A stretch of DNA of 64,000 nt, from NCBI RefSeq assembly GCF_005280195.1, contig NZ_SZPR01000010.1:245787-309786 (forward strand), written 5' to 3'. Position numbers and translations under genes: made by a program. This DNA is from Streptomyces galbus (GTDB lineage: Bacteria > Actinomycetota > Actinomycetes > Streptomycetales > Streptomycetaceae). The notes under the pieces are model-generated. The model made no database searches. It saw only the letters and a list, made by a program, of their open reading frames with translations, and was not told where the DNA came from. Below are positions 52,585 to 60,848 of the stretch, in pieces; position 1 is the first letter of the stretch; each line of letters opens with the position of its first letter.

Positions 52585-52764
52585 CGCCCCGCCCTCGCCT
52601 CGCGCCCGTCGGATCACGTGGGGTCCGCCGCGCCGGCCGCTCCCGCCGGACGCCCCTCCCGCTCCCCTCCCCCGTCGGCGCACCCCTCACGCCCCGTCGT
52701 CCCCTTTGTCATCCTGGGCCCCGCGCCGGCCCCGGCCCTCGGGTGCCCGACGGCCGGGCGACGA

Positions 52765-52827
52765 GAAGCCGCGGCCCGCCGATCAGAAGCGGCGACCCAC
52801 CGGCGGGAAGCCGCGGCCCACCGGCGA
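52765..52827. repeat. Three 21-bp near-identical tandem repeats
   Basis: Units 52765-52785, 52786-52806 and 52807-52827 all begin GAAGC(C/G)G and continue CCC(G/A)CCG; units 1 and 3 differ at only a few positions. The 21-bp period equals two helical turns, so bound proteins would stack on one face. They lie in the 303-bp gap 52585-52887, 49 bp before the leaderless MFS promoter box. No gene is convincing in this gap. Confidence 0.75.
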
Positions 52828-52875
52828 AAAGGGGAGGAGGGGACCGGGCACCTTGCCCCGGTCGCGGCCCTCACC

Positions 52876-52881
52876 TAGCCT
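52876..52881 (+). promoter_or_regulatory. TAGCCT -10 box for the leaderless MFS mRNA
   Basis: TAGCCT ends 6 bases before the GTG at 52888 and no ribosome site intervenes. Confidence 0.5.
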
Positions 52882-52887
52882 GATTTT

Positions 52888-54090
52888 GTGCCGCAAATAA
52901 ACAAAACCCGATCGCACAGCGCCGTGCCGGGAAACGGCAGCCTCCTGTCCCGACTCCGCCTCGTCCTCACCGTCTTCTTCGCCCTCGACGGCTTCGTCTT
53001 CGCCGGCTGGGTCGTTCGCATCCCCGACATCAAGCAACAGACGCACGCCTCGGCCGGCGCCCTCGGCCTCGCCCTGCTGGGCGTCTCCGCCGGTGCGGTG
53101 GTGACCATGACGCTCACCGGCCGCCTGTGCCGCCGCTACGGCAGCCACCGGGTGACCGTCGTCTGCGCGGTCCTGCTCTCCCTGAGCGTCGCCCTGCCCC
53201 CGCTGACCCACTCGGCGCTCGCTCTGGGCCTGGTCCTGCTGGCCTTCGGGGCGGCGTACGGGAGCATCAACGTGGCGTTCAACAGCGCCGCCGTCGACCT
53301 CGTGGCCGCGCTGCGGCGGCCGATCATGCCGAGCTTCCACGCTGCCTTCAGCCTGGGCGGCATGGTGGGCGCGGGGCTCGGCGGCCTGGTGGCCGGGGTG
53401 CTCACCCCGACCGAGCACCTGTCCTGCCTCACGCTGGTCGGGCTGCTGGTGACCGGCCTCGCCGCGCCCACGCTGCTGCGCCACGAGCCGCCCCGCCTGC
53501 CGGACCCCGAACCCTCCCCGGGTGCGCCGTCCCGCGCGGACGGCCGCAACCGGCGGCTCGTCGTCGTCTTCGGGCTGATCGCCCTGTGCACCGCCTACGG
53601 CGAGGGCGCCATGGCGGACTGGGGCGCCCTGCACCTGAGGCAGGACCTGGGCACCTCCGCCGGGGTCGCGGCCGCCGGCTACTCGTGCTTCGCGCTGGCC
53701 ATGACGCTCGGCCGGCTGACCGGGACGACCCTGCTGGAGCGGCTCGGCCGGACCCGCACCGTCGTCGCGGGCGGGACCACGGCGGCCCTCGGCATGCTCG
53801 CGGGCTCCCTCGCGCCGAGCCCGTGGGCGGCCCTGGCCGGGTACGCCGTCACCGGTCTGGGACTGGCCAACCTCTTCCCGGTCGCGGTCGAGCGGGCCGG
53901 TGCGCTCGCGGGTCCCGGCGGCGTCGCCACCGCCTCCACGCTCGGCTACGGCGGCATGCTGCTGGGCCCGCCCGCCATCGGGTTCATGGCGGAGTGGCTC
54001 TCGCTGTCGGCGGCCCTGACGAGCGTGGCGGTCCTCGCGGGGATCGCGGCGCTGATCGGGTTCGCCGTGCGCGACGCCGCACCGGGCTGA
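52888..54090 (+). CDS. MFS transporter, YbjJ/fucose-permease-like
   Basis: A 400-residue 12-TM transporter. The first helix region (FFALDGFVFAGWVVRIPDIKQQ) and the long run FHAAFSLGGMVGAGLGGLVAG are typical of the YbjJ-like branch near fucose permease; TGRLCRRYGSHR is a variant motif A. The centre has an acidic/Pro loop near residue 210. The direction and substrate are unknown; many annotations call this group drug or sugar transporters. The GTG at 52888 is very likely leaderless (TAGCCT box). Three 21-bp tandem repeats precede it. Confidence 0.88.
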   Translation: MPQINKTRSHSAVPGNGSLLSRLRLVLTVFFALDGFVFAGWVVRIPDIKQQTHASAGALGLALLGVSAGAVVTMTLTGRLCRRYGSHRVTVVCAVLLSLSVALPPLTHSALALGLVLLAFGAAYGSINVAFNSAAVDLVAALRRPIMPSFHAAFSLGGMVGAGLGGLVAGVLTPTEHLSCLTLVGLLVTGLAAPTLLRHEPPRLPDPEPSPGAPSRADGRNRRLVVVFGLIALCTAYGEGAMADWGALHLRQDLGTSAGVAAAGYSCFALAMTLGRLTGTTLLERLGRTRTVVAGGTTAALGMLAGSLAPSPWAALAGYAVTGLGLANLFPVAVERAGALAGPGGVATASTLGYGGMLLGPPAIGFMAEWLSLSAALTSVAVLAGIAALIGFAVRDAAPG

Positions 54091-54176
54091 CCGGCCACCC
54101 CTCTGCTTCCCGGAGGGGAGCCGGCCCGACCGGCCCCCCTCCCCCGCGGGGCGCTCGATCGTGCACACTCACCCCC

Positions 54177-54926
54177 ATGGAGACTGCGCAGTTCATCGAT
54201 GTCCTGGACCGCGAGGGCCAGTCGCTCGCCGAGGCCGCCGCCGCGGCCGGCGTCGACGCGAAGGTGCCGACGTGCCCGCAGTGGCAAGTGCGGGACCTGC
54301 TGCGGCACACCGGCATGGTGCACCGCTGGGCGACCGCGTTCGTCGTCGAGGGGCACACCGCCTACCACCCCGACGGCGGTCTGCCCGACCTCGACGGCGA
54401 CGCGCTGCTGGAGTGGTTCCAGGAGGGCCACCGTGCGCTGGTCGACGCCCTGTCGGCCGCCCCGCCCGACCTCGACTGCTGGCATTTCATGCCCGCCCCC
54501 TCGCCCCTGGAGTTCTGGGCGCGGCGGCAGGCCCACGAGACGACCGTGCACCGGGTCGACGCCGAGTCGGCGCGCGGTGCGGTCGGCCCGGTCGAGCTCG
54601 CCGTCGCGGTGGACGGCATCGACGAACTCCTGCGCTCCTTCCACGCCCGCCCCAAGAGCCGGGTGCGCACCGACCGGCCGCGGGTACTGCGCATCCGGGC
54701 GACGGACACGGAGGCGACGCCGGACGCGGTGTGGACCGTACGGCTGTCGTCCGAGCCGCCCGTGGCGGAGCGCGGCGGGTCGGGAGCAGCGGCAGACTGC
54801 GAACTGACGGGCACGGCCGAGCAGTTGTACCTGTCCCTCTGGAACCGGCAGCCGTTCCCGCTGGTCACCGGGGACGCCTCGCTGGCCGAGCTGTGGCGTG
54901 AGAAGTCGGCCGTCACCTGGAACTGA
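54177..54926 (+). CDS. Mycothiol-dependent maleylpyruvate isomerase-family protein (DinB fold)
   Basis: A 249-residue actinobacterial protein. The N-terminal half is a four-helix DinB-like bundle with VPTCPQWQVRDLLRHTGMVHRW (first metal-site His), a second His in ARRQAHETTVHRVDAE, matching the three-His metal centre of mycothiol-dependent enzymes. The C-terminal 90 residues are the MDMPI_C domain (GTAEQLYLSLWNRQ). Family members isomerise maleylpyruvate or transfer mycothiol to electrophiles; the specific substrate is not evident. The ATG at 54177 has no strong ribosome site. It converges on a MarR gene. Confidence 0.88.
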   Translation: METAQFIDVLDREGQSLAEAAAAAGVDAKVPTCPQWQVRDLLRHTGMVHRWATAFVVEGHTAYHPDGGLPDLDGDALLEWFQEGHRALVDALSAAPPDLDCWHFMPAPSPLEFWARRQAHETTVHRVDAESARGAVGPVELAVAVDGIDELLRSFHARPKSRVRTDRPRVLRIRATDTEATPDAVWTVRLSSEPPVAERGGSGAAADCELTGTAEQLYLSLWNRQPFPLVTGDASLAELWREKSAVTWN

Positions 54927-54959
54927 CGCGGCCTCAGCGGACATGACCGGGCGGGTGGT

Positions 54960-55346
54960 TCAGCCCGCGAGCATGCGTCCCAGCACCGCGCGCTGCACCG
55001 GCAGCACCCTGCCGTGCAGCGCGCGCCCCTTCGCCGTGAGGACGACGCGGACACCGCGCCGGTCCTCCGAGCACAGGCCGCGCTCCACCAGGCCGTCCTT
55101 CTCCAGGCGGGCGACCAGCCGGGACAGGGCGCTCTGGCTGAGGTGGACGCGCTCGGCGATCTCCTGCACCCGGTAACCGGTGGAGCCGGTGCCCTCCGCG
55201 AGCACGTCCAGCACCTCGAAGTCGCTGGCACACAGGCCGTGGTGGGTCAGGGCGCGGTCCAGCTCGCACTGGGTGCGGGCGTGCAGGGCCAGGATGTCCC
55301 GCCACTGCCGTACGAGCTCCTGCTGCTCACCCCGCGTCGCCGTCAT
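54960..55346 (-). CDS. MarR-family regulator of the adjacent exporter
   Basis: A 128-residue MarR protein. The winged HTH lies in residues 55-105 (VQEIAERVHLSQSALSRLVARLEKDGLVERGLCSEDRRGVRVVLT in pieces), with the SEDRRG wing typical of the family; flanking helices form the dimer. The ATG at 55346 is divergent from the exporter gene across 87 bp that contain ATGCA-CT-TGCAT, a typical MarR half-site arrangement. It therefore probably represses the exporter and itself, with relief by a phenolic or drug ligand. Confidence 0.92.
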   Translation of the reverse strand: MTATRGEQQELVRQWRDILALHARTQCELDRALTHHGLCASDFEVLDVLAEGTGSTGYRVQEIAERVHLSQSALSRLVARLEKDGLVERGLCSEDRRGVRVVLTAKGRALHGRVLPVQRAVLGRMLAG

Positions 55347-55391
55347 GCGCGGCACCGTAGCAGAGAACGCGTTTCGTTGCACGTGAATTAA

Positions 55392-55403
55392 ATGCACTTG
55401 CAT
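55392..55403. promoter_or_regulatory. MarR operator ATGCACTTGCAT
   Basis: Perfect 5-bp arms with a 2-bp spacer in the 87-bp divergent region; a further ATGC-N4-GCAT follows at 55408-55419. Together they would cover the exporter promoter. Confidence 0.6.
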
Positions 55404-55433
55404 TCGATGCACGCGCATGGAATGGTCGTCGCC

Positions 55434-56939
55434 ATGACCACTCCGCTCCCCTCCCCCGCGTCCCCGGCGCCCTCCGCACCGGCGGTGCGCTGGACTCCCC
55501 GGCTGTGGGGCACCCTCCTTGTGCTCTGCGCCGCGATGTTTCTCGACGCGCTGGACGTGTCGATGGTCGGCGTCGCCCTGCCGTCCATCGCGGCCGACCT
55601 CGACCTGTCCACCTCGACGCTGCAATGGGTCGTCAGCGGCTACATCCTGGGCTACGGCGGCCTGTTGCTCCTCGGCGGCCGGACCGCCGACCTGCTGGGC
55701 CGGCGCCAGGTCTTCCTCGTCGCGCTCGGCGTCTTCGCCCTCGCCTCGCTGCTCGGCGGCCTCGTCGACTCCGGGCCGCTGCTCATCGCCAGCCGGTTCA
55801 TCAAGGGCCTGAGCGCGGCGTTCACCGCGCCCGCCGGGCTGTCGATCATCACGACGACGTTCCCCGAGGGCCCCCTGCGCAACCGCGCCCTGTCGATCTA
55901 CACCACCTGCGCCGCCACCGGCTTCTCCATGGGCCTGGTCCTGTCCGGCCTGCTCACCGAGGCCAGTTGGCGGCTGACGATGCTACTGCCGGCGCCCATC
56001 GCCCTGCTCGCCCTCGCGGCCGGCCTGAAGCTGCTCCCGCGCAGCGCTCGCGAACGGGACCACAACGGCTACGACGTCCCCGGCGCCGTCCTCGGCACCG
56101 CGTCGATGCTGCTGCTGGTGTACACGGTCGTCCAGGCGCCCCAGGCCGGCTGGGCCTCGGCCCGCACCCTGCTGTCCTTCCTCGCGGTGGCGGTCCTGCT
56201 GACCGTGTTCGTCCTGGTCGAGCGGCGCTCGCCCGGCCCGCTGATCCGGCTCGGCGTACTGCGCTCGGGCAGCCAGATCCGCGCCCAGCTCGGCGCGATG
56301 GCCTTCTTCGGCTCGTACGTGGGCTTCCAGTTCCTGGCCACGCTCTACATGCAGTCGCTGCTGGGCTGGTCGGCGCTGCACACCGCCCTCGCCTTCCTGC
56401 CGGCGGGCGCGCTGGTGGCGGTGTCGTCGACGAAGGTCGGCGCGGTCGTCGACCGGTTCGGCACCCCGCGGCTCATCGCGGTCGGCTTCGCGCTCATGGT
56501 CGTCGGGTACGTGCTGTTCCTGCGCGTCGACCTGGACCCGGTGTACGCGGCGGTGATCCTGCCGTCGATGCTGCTGATCGGCGCGGCCTGCGCGCTCGTG
56601 TTCCCCTCGCTCAACATCCAGGCCACCAACGGCGTCGAGGACCACGAGCAGGGCATGGTCTCCGGGCTGCTCAACACCTCCGTGCAGGTGGGCGGCGCGA
56701 TCTTCCTCGCCGTGGTGACCGCGGTGATCACGGCGGGCGCGCCCGCCGACCCGACCCCGCAGGCCGTCCTGGACAGCTACCGTCCGGGCCTGACCGTGGT
56801 GGCGTGCATCGCCGCCGCCGGCTTCCTGATCACCCTGACCGGCCTGCGCACCCGCCGCACCCGGCCGTCGGTGGTGGTCGCCCAGTCCCGGACCACCCTC
56901 CGGGAGGCGGAAGCGGACCGAGTCCCGGTCCGCGACTAG
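55434..56939 (+). CDS. DHA2-family MFS drug exporter (14 TM)
   Basis: A 501-residue drug:proton antiporter of the EmrB/QacA type. AAMFLDALDVSMVGVALP in TM1, GGRTADLLGRRQ (motif A) and SRFIKGLSAAFTAPAGLSI in TM4 identify it; about 14 hydrophobic segments can be counted, and the tail after residue 480 is polar. The ATG at 55434 is preferred; an ATG four codons earlier also exists. It is divergent from the MarR gene and carries that regulator's operator, so export of the MarR ligand is expected. An 18-bp hairpin terminates it. Confidence 0.93.
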   Translation: MTTPLPSPASPAPSAPAVRWTPRLWGTLLVLCAAMFLDALDVSMVGVALPSIAADLDLSTSTLQWVVSGYILGYGGLLLLGGRTADLLGRRQVFLVALGVFALASLLGGLVDSGPLLIASRFIKGLSAAFTAPAGLSIITTTFPEGPLRNRALSIYTTCAATGFSMGLVLSGLLTEASWRLTMLLPAPIALLALAAGLKLLPRSARERDHNGYDVPGAVLGTASMLLLVYTVVQAPQAGWASARTLLSFLAVAVLLTVFVLVERRSPGPLIRLGVLRSGSQIRAQLGAMAFFGSYVGFQFLATLYMQSLLGWSALHTALAFLPAGALVAVSSTKVGAVVDRFGTPRLIAVGFALMVVGYVLFLRVDLDPVYAAVILPSMLLIGAACALVFPSLNIQATNGVEDHEQGMVSGLLNTSVQVGGAIFLAVVTAVITAGAPADPTPQAVLDSYRPGLTVVACIAAAGFLITLTGLRTRRTRPSVVVAQSRTTLREAEADRVPVRD

Positions 56940-56952
56940 GGGGACGCCTCCC

Positions 56953-56994
56953 CCCGGTGCCCCGGCGGGCTGCCTTGCCCGCCGGGGCACCGGG
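56953..56994 (+). terminator. Strong terminator hairpin after the MarR-linked exporter
   Basis: An 18-bp perfect stem with a 6-base TGCCTT loop, starting 14 bp after the stop codon. Confidence 0.88.
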
Positions 56995-57033
56995 CTGTGA
57001 CACTCCCCCTATGGGGTCCGAGGGGGAACGGGC

Positions 57034-57318
57034 GTGACAGGGCATCAGGGCCGGCGTACGCAGGCCGAGCGGGACGCGATCACCGTGGAGATCGGGTACG
57101 CGCTGGTCAGCGCGGCCTTCGCGACGGCGGTCGTGGTCGGGGCGGTCGCGGGTCCGGCGCTGCTGTTCGAGCTGCCCGCGCTCGCGGAGCGCTCGCTGAA
57201 GGGGGCCGCCGCGGTGATCGCCCCGGTGCTGTTCCTCGCGCGGGTCGTGACGGTACTGGTCCGTTTCCGGCGGGGCGCTCAGCCCAGCCAGCCGGGGCGC
57301 ACCAGCCCCGACTCGTAG
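57034..57318 (+). CDS. Small two-helix membrane protein (DUF6332-like)
   Basis: A 94-residue protein with a conserved hydrophilic head (GRRTQAERDAITVEIGYALVSAAF) and two hydrophobic segments (about 20-42 and 55-75), then a polar tail. It matches the Streptomyces DUF6332 family (recalled), whose function is unknown. The GTG at 57034 follows GAGGGGGAA. Its stop overlaps the convergent response regulator gene by 40 bp, so the two cannot both be fully transcribed to the end without antisense overlap. Confidence 0.78.
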   Translation: MTGHQGRRTQAERDAITVEIGYALVSAAFATAVVVGAVAGPALLFELPALAERSLKGAAAVIAPVLFLARVVTVLVRFRRGAQPSQPGRTSPDS

Positions 57319-57944
57319 GCCAGGACGACCAGTTGGGCCCGGTCGCGGGCGCCCAGCTTCACCATGGTGCGGCTGACGTGAGTCTTGGCGGTGAGAGGGC
57401 TGACCACCAGCCGGCGGGCGATCTCCTCGTTGGACAGGCCGATGCCGACCAGCGCCATCACCTCCCGCTCGCGCTCGGTGAGCCCGGCCAGGGCGTCGGC
57501 CGCGGCGGGTTCCTTGGAACGGGCCGCGAACTCGGCGATGAGCCGGCGCGTCACCCCCGGCGACAGCAGCGCGTCCCCGGCGACCACCGCCCGTACGGCG
57601 CGCAGGAGTTCGTCCGGCTCGGTGTCCTTCACCAGGAACCCGGAGGCGCCCGAGCGGATCGCCTCGAAGACGTACTCGTCCAGCTCGAAGGTGGTGAGCA
57701 TGACCACCCTCACCTCGGCGAGGGCCGCGTCCCCGGTGATGCGGCGGGTGGCCGCCAGTCCGTCGAGCACGGGCATGCGGATGTCCATCAGCACGACGTC
57801 GGGACGCAGTTCCCGTACCGCGCGCACGGCCTGCTCACCGTCGGCGGCCTCGCCGGCCACCTCGATGTCGGCCTGCGCGTCCAGCAGCGCCCTGAACCCG
57901 GCCCGCACGAGGGACTGGTCGTCGGCGAGCAGTACCCGGATCAC
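57279..57944 (-). CDS. NarL/LuxR-type response regulator
   Basis: A 221-residue response regulator. The receiver domain has the acidic pair D8-D9, the phosphorylation site D54 (VVLMDIRMP) and the Lys in VKDTEP near residue 105; the NarL/LuxR HTH (LTEREREVMALVGIGLSNEEIARRL) occupies residues 153-210. It would be phosphorylated by the histidine kinase encoded just upstream, whose stop overlaps this start by 4 bp (GTGA), ensuring coupled translation. The GTG at 57944 is fixed by that overlap. Target genes are unknown; neighbouring genes are not obviously stress-specific. Confidence 0.95.
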   Translation of the reverse strand: MIRVLLADDQSLVRAGFRALLDAQADIEVAGEAADGEQAVRAVRELRPDVVLMDIRMPVLDGLAATRRITGDAALAEVRVVMLTTFELDEYVFEAIRSGASGFLVKDTEPDELLRAVRAVVAGDALLSPGVTRRLIAEFAARSKEPAAADALAGLTEREREVMALVGIGLSNEEIARRLVVSPLTAKTHVSRTMVKLGARDRAQLVVLAYESGLVRPGWLG

Positions 57945-59176
57945 TGGTCCTCCCCGGACGTCCCGGTCAGCGGCAGCACGGCCAGCACCCGGAAGCCGCC
58001 GTCCGGGCGCGGACCCGCCTCGATCGTGCCACCCAGGGCGGCGGCCCGCTCCCGCATCCCGGCGAGCCCGTTGCCGCTGCCGCCGGCCTCGGCACCGGTC
58101 GCCGGCCCGTCGTCGTCGATCCGCAGCCGCAGCGACTCCCCGGCGTCCTCGAGGCACACGCGCGCGTGCCGCGACCCGGAGTGCCGTACGACGTTGGTGA
58201 GGGCCTCCTGGACGATGCGGAACGCGGCGAGGTCCGCCCCGGGGGCCAGCCGCGGCGGCTCGCCCTCCACCCGCACCGTGAGTCCCGCGCGCGCCGCCTG
58301 CTCCACCAGTTCGGGCAGCCGGTCCAGGCCGGGCGCCGGGGCGCGCGGAGCGTCCCCGGGCGTGCGCAGGGTGTCCAGCACCTGCCGTACGTCGCCCAGC
58401 GCCTCCTTGCTCGCGGACTTGATGGTGGTGAGGGCGGTGCGGGCCTGCTCGGGGTCGGAGTCGAGGAGGGCGAGGCCGACACCGGCCTGGACGTTGATGA
58501 CCGACAGGCTGTGGGCGAGGACGTCGTGCAGTTCGCGGGCGATCCGCAGCCGCTCCTCGTCGGCGCGGCGCCGGGAGGCCTGGGCGCGTTCGGCCCGTTC
58601 CCGCGCCCACTGCTCGCGCCGGGCCCGCGCCAGCTCGGACACGGCGACGATCACCACGATCCAGGTGGCGAGCACGAACTCCTGGGTGAGGGAGGCCCGG
58701 TCGTCCCCGGCGGGCGGCAGCCACCGGTACAGCCACTGCGCGACCAGCACGTGCACCGCCCACAGCGCCCCCACCGCCCACCAGGCGGCCCGGCGGTGCC
58801 CGGCGACCACGGCGGCGAAGCAGGCGACGGCGACCGGCACGAACACCGGCCCGTAGGGGTAGCCGGCGCCCAGGTAGAGGGCGACGGCCGCCGCGGTGCC
58901 GAAGACGACGGCCACCGGACGGCGCCCGCGCCACAGCAGCAGGCCGGAGGCGAGGAGCAGCAGCGCCCGGGCGAAGGGATCCAGTGCGGCCCGCTCGCCC
59001 TCCTGGGCGTGGGCGGCGAAGTTCGAGCCGAGCAGCACGAACGCGGTGATCACCAGGGTGGACGGCCAGGGCAGGCGGGGGACGCGGGGCTCGCCGTCCT
59101 CGCCGCGCCGCGCCCAGGGCGGCCCGTACCGCCACCACCGCCCGGGCCCGCCCGCGCCCGCCCGCTGTCCGTCCAT
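57941..59176 (-). CDS. Sensor histidine kinase (NarL-partner, HisKA_3 type)
   Basis: A 411-residue membrane kinase. About five or six N-terminal helices (residues 39-180) have almost no external loops, so the sensed signal is likely in the membrane. They lead to a basic coiled region and the HisKA_3 domain with the phospho-His in ELHDVLAHSLSVI (H217), then a GHKL ATPase (VQEALTNVVRHS N box, LRIDDDG, GNGLAGMRERA). Such enzymes pair with LuxR-type regulators, here encoded downstream with a 4-bp overlap. The ATG at 59176 is clear. A CGTACT-N8-AGTACG palindrome lies 59 bp upstream and may be its autoregulatory site. Confidence 0.94.
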   Translation of the reverse strand: MDGQRAGAGGPGRWWRYGPPWARRGEDGEPRVPRLPWPSTLVITAFVLLGSNFAAHAQEGERAALDPFARALLLLASGLLLWRGRRPVAVVFGTAAAVALYLGAGYPYGPVFVPVAVACFAAVVAGHRRAAWWAVGALWAVHVLVAQWLYRWLPPAGDDRASLTQEFVLATWIVVIVAVSELARARREQWARERAERAQASRRRADEERLRIARELHDVLAHSLSVINVQAGVGLALLDSDPEQARTALTTIKSASKEALGDVRQVLDTLRTPGDAPRAPAPGLDRLPELVEQAARAGLTVRVEGEPPRLAPGADLAAFRIVQEALTNVVRHSGSRHARVCLEDAGESLRLRIDDDGPATGAEAGGSGNGLAGMRERAAALGGTIEAGPRPDGGFRVLAVLPLTGTSGEDQ

Positions 59177-59234
59177 GACGGCCACGCTAGACGCCCCGGA
59201 CCGCGCGGCACGTCCGCCGGGCGGGGTGATCAGG

Positions 59235-59254
59235 CGTACTCCCGGGGAAGTACG
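59235..59254. promoter_or_regulatory. CGTACT-N8-AGTACG palindrome before the two-component operon
   Basis: Perfect 6-bp arms 59 bp upstream of the kinase start. Such spacing fits a dimeric response regulator. The rest of the 247-bp gap 59177-59423 shows nothing distinctive. Confidence 0.4.
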
Positions 59255-59423
59255 GGCGCGAGGGCGGTGCCCCGGGCCGCGACGGCGGTGGCGGCGGGCG
59301 GACAGGGCCGACGCGGTCGCAGCGCCCGCCCCCGGGAGAGCCGCCGCGGCCACGACGCGGGCCCCGGTGCAGCGACGCGAAGGAATGAGACCCAGCCCCC
59401 TTCGAACCGCACCCCGCCCCTGG

Positions 59424-60113
59424 CTACGGCAGGCCCACCTGGTCGGCCAGCCGGGATGCCGCGTGGCGGAAGAACGGCTCGCGGTCCTCGACGACCCGGT
59501 GGAACTGGCCGAACAGCTCGAAGCCCACGAGTCCGTAGAGCTGCGCCCAGGCCGCGACCAGCGCGGCACCGGCCGCGGGCGGCAGGTCGGGAGCGAGGTC
59601 GGCGACCAGGCGCTCGGCCTCGGGCCGCAGGTCGGCCGGGAGCGGCAGGTCGGTGAGGCCGGGGCCCCGGTGGGCGTCGCGGACGATGCCGATGAGCAGC
59701 AGGCCCACGCGGGCGGCGGCCGGGACGGTGGTCTGCGGGGCGTGGTAGCCGGGGACGGGTGAGCCGTAGATCAGCGCGTACTCGTGCGGGTGGGCCAGGG
59801 CCCAGCGGCGCACGGCGGCGCAGACCGCGACCCAGCGCTGCCGCGGGCCCTCCTGGGCCACCGCGGCGTGAGCGGACTCGGCGGCCTCGCCGAGGGAGTC
59901 GTAGGCGTCGATGATCAGCGCGGTGAGCAGGTCGTCGCGGCTGGGGAAGTAGCGGTACAGCGCCGAGGAGACCAGGCCCAGTTCGCGGGCGACGGCGCGC
60001 AGCGACAGCCGGGCGGCGCCCTCCGCCGCGAGCTGTCTGCGCGCCTCCTCCTTGATGGCGGTGGTGACTTCGATCCGGGCGCGGGCGCGGGCCCCTCGGG
60101 CGGTGCTGGTCAT
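59424..60113 (-). CDS. TetR-family repressor (TetR_C, WHG-type) facing an F420 reductase
   Basis: A 229-residue repressor. The HTH lies at residues 15-60 (AIKEEARRQLAAEGAARLSLRAVARELGLVSSALYRYF in pieces) with the WHG-type C-terminal ligand domain (HPHEYALIYGSPVPGYHAP). The ATG at 60113 is preceded by the divergent promoter region, which contains two copies of AGAGCA-N-TGCTCT. This regulator therefore probably represses itself and the F420-dependent reductase gene, with an unknown inducer. Confidence 0.92.
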   Translation of the reverse strand: MTSTARGARARARIEVTTAIKEEARRQLAAEGAARLSLRAVARELGLVSSALYRYFPSRDDLLTALIIDAYDSLGEAAESAHAAVAQEGPRQRWVAVCAAVRRWALAHPHEYALIYGSPVPGYHAPQTTVPAAARVGLLLIGIVRDAHRGPGLTDLPLPADLRPEAERLVADLAPDLPPAAGAALVAAWAQLYGLVGFELFGQFHRVVEDREPFFRHAASRLADQVGLP

Positions 60114-60173
60114 GGGGACAGTGTTCCACGGGACGAGAGCGGTGCACACAAGCGAGAGCGCCGCCCAAAAAAG

Positions 60174-60186
60174 AGAGCACTGCTCT
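60174..60186. promoter_or_regulatory. TetR operator A: AGAGCACTGCTCT
   Basis: A perfect 13-bp palindrome with one central base in the 165-bp divergent gap between the TetR gene and the F420 reductase gene. Confidence 0.8.
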
Positions 60187-60228
60187 TGCCCCGGAACCCC
60201 GGCCTGTTCCACACTGGGAGAGCAGCAG

Positions 60229-60241
60229 AGAGCAGTGCTCT
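60229..60241. promoter_or_regulatory. TetR operator B: AGAGCAGTGCTCT
   Basis: A second copy of the same palindrome, perfect and extending by one pair (GAG...CTC), 38 bp upstream of the reductase start. Confidence 0.8.
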
Positions 60242-60278
60242 CGCAACGGGCACCGCATCCATCACCGGGGAGTCATCC

Positions 60279-60731
60279 ATGTCGTCGTCGCCGTACTACC
60301 TCAAGGGCAGCCCGCTGAACGTCCGGCTCAACAGCGTGATCGGCTGGCTCGCCCGGCACGGCCTGAGCTTCGCGGGCACGGCCGAACTGTCGGTGCCCGG
60401 GCGCAAGAGCGGCCGGATGCAGCGCGTCCCGGTCAACCCGCACACCTACGAGGGCGCGCAGTACCTCGTCTCGGCCCGCGGGCACTCCCAGTGGGTGCGC
60501 AACATGCGGGCGGCGGGCGCCGGCGAACTGCGCGTCGGACGCAGGGTGCGGCGCTTCACCGCCGTGGAGGTCCCCGACGCGGAGAAGCTCCCCCTGCTGC
60601 GGTCCTACCTGGAGAAGTGGGGCTGGGAGGTCAACCAGTACTTCCAGGGCGTCACCGCCAAGTCCTCCGACGAGGAGATCCTCGCGGCCGCACCCGACCA
60701 CCCGGTCTTCCGCATCACGGTCGACGGCTGA
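60279..60731 (+). CDS. Deazaflavin (F420)-dependent nitroreductase/reductase (Ddn-like)
   Basis: A 150-residue split-barrel protein of the mycobacterial Ddn family, which uses reduced F420 to reduce quinones, nitro compounds or drugs. TAELSVPGRKSGRMQRVPV and the YLVSARGHSQWVRNMRAAG strand contain the conserved F420-binding region. The ATG at 60279 follows GGGGAG. It is divergent from a TetR gene and carries two TetR operators, so it is probably induced by its substrate. Stand-alone Ddn-like enzymes in Streptomyces often detoxify electrophiles. Confidence 0.9.
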   Translation: MSSSPYYLKGSPLNVRLNSVIGWLARHGLSFAGTAELSVPGRKSGRMQRVPVNPHTYEGAQYLVSARGHSQWVRNMRAAGAGELRVGRRVRRFTAVEVPDAEKLPLLRSYLEKWGWEVNQYFQGVTAKSSDEEILAAAPDHPVFRITVDG

Positions 60732-60848
60732 CACCGCCGAGGGACGCCGGCAACGCGAGGGACGGTGCAGCCGCGGGAGTCGACGGCGGCCCGGACGCGC
60801 CGTCGCGGCCGGCGTCGGGCGGCCGCCTCCCGGACGCGGACGGACGGG

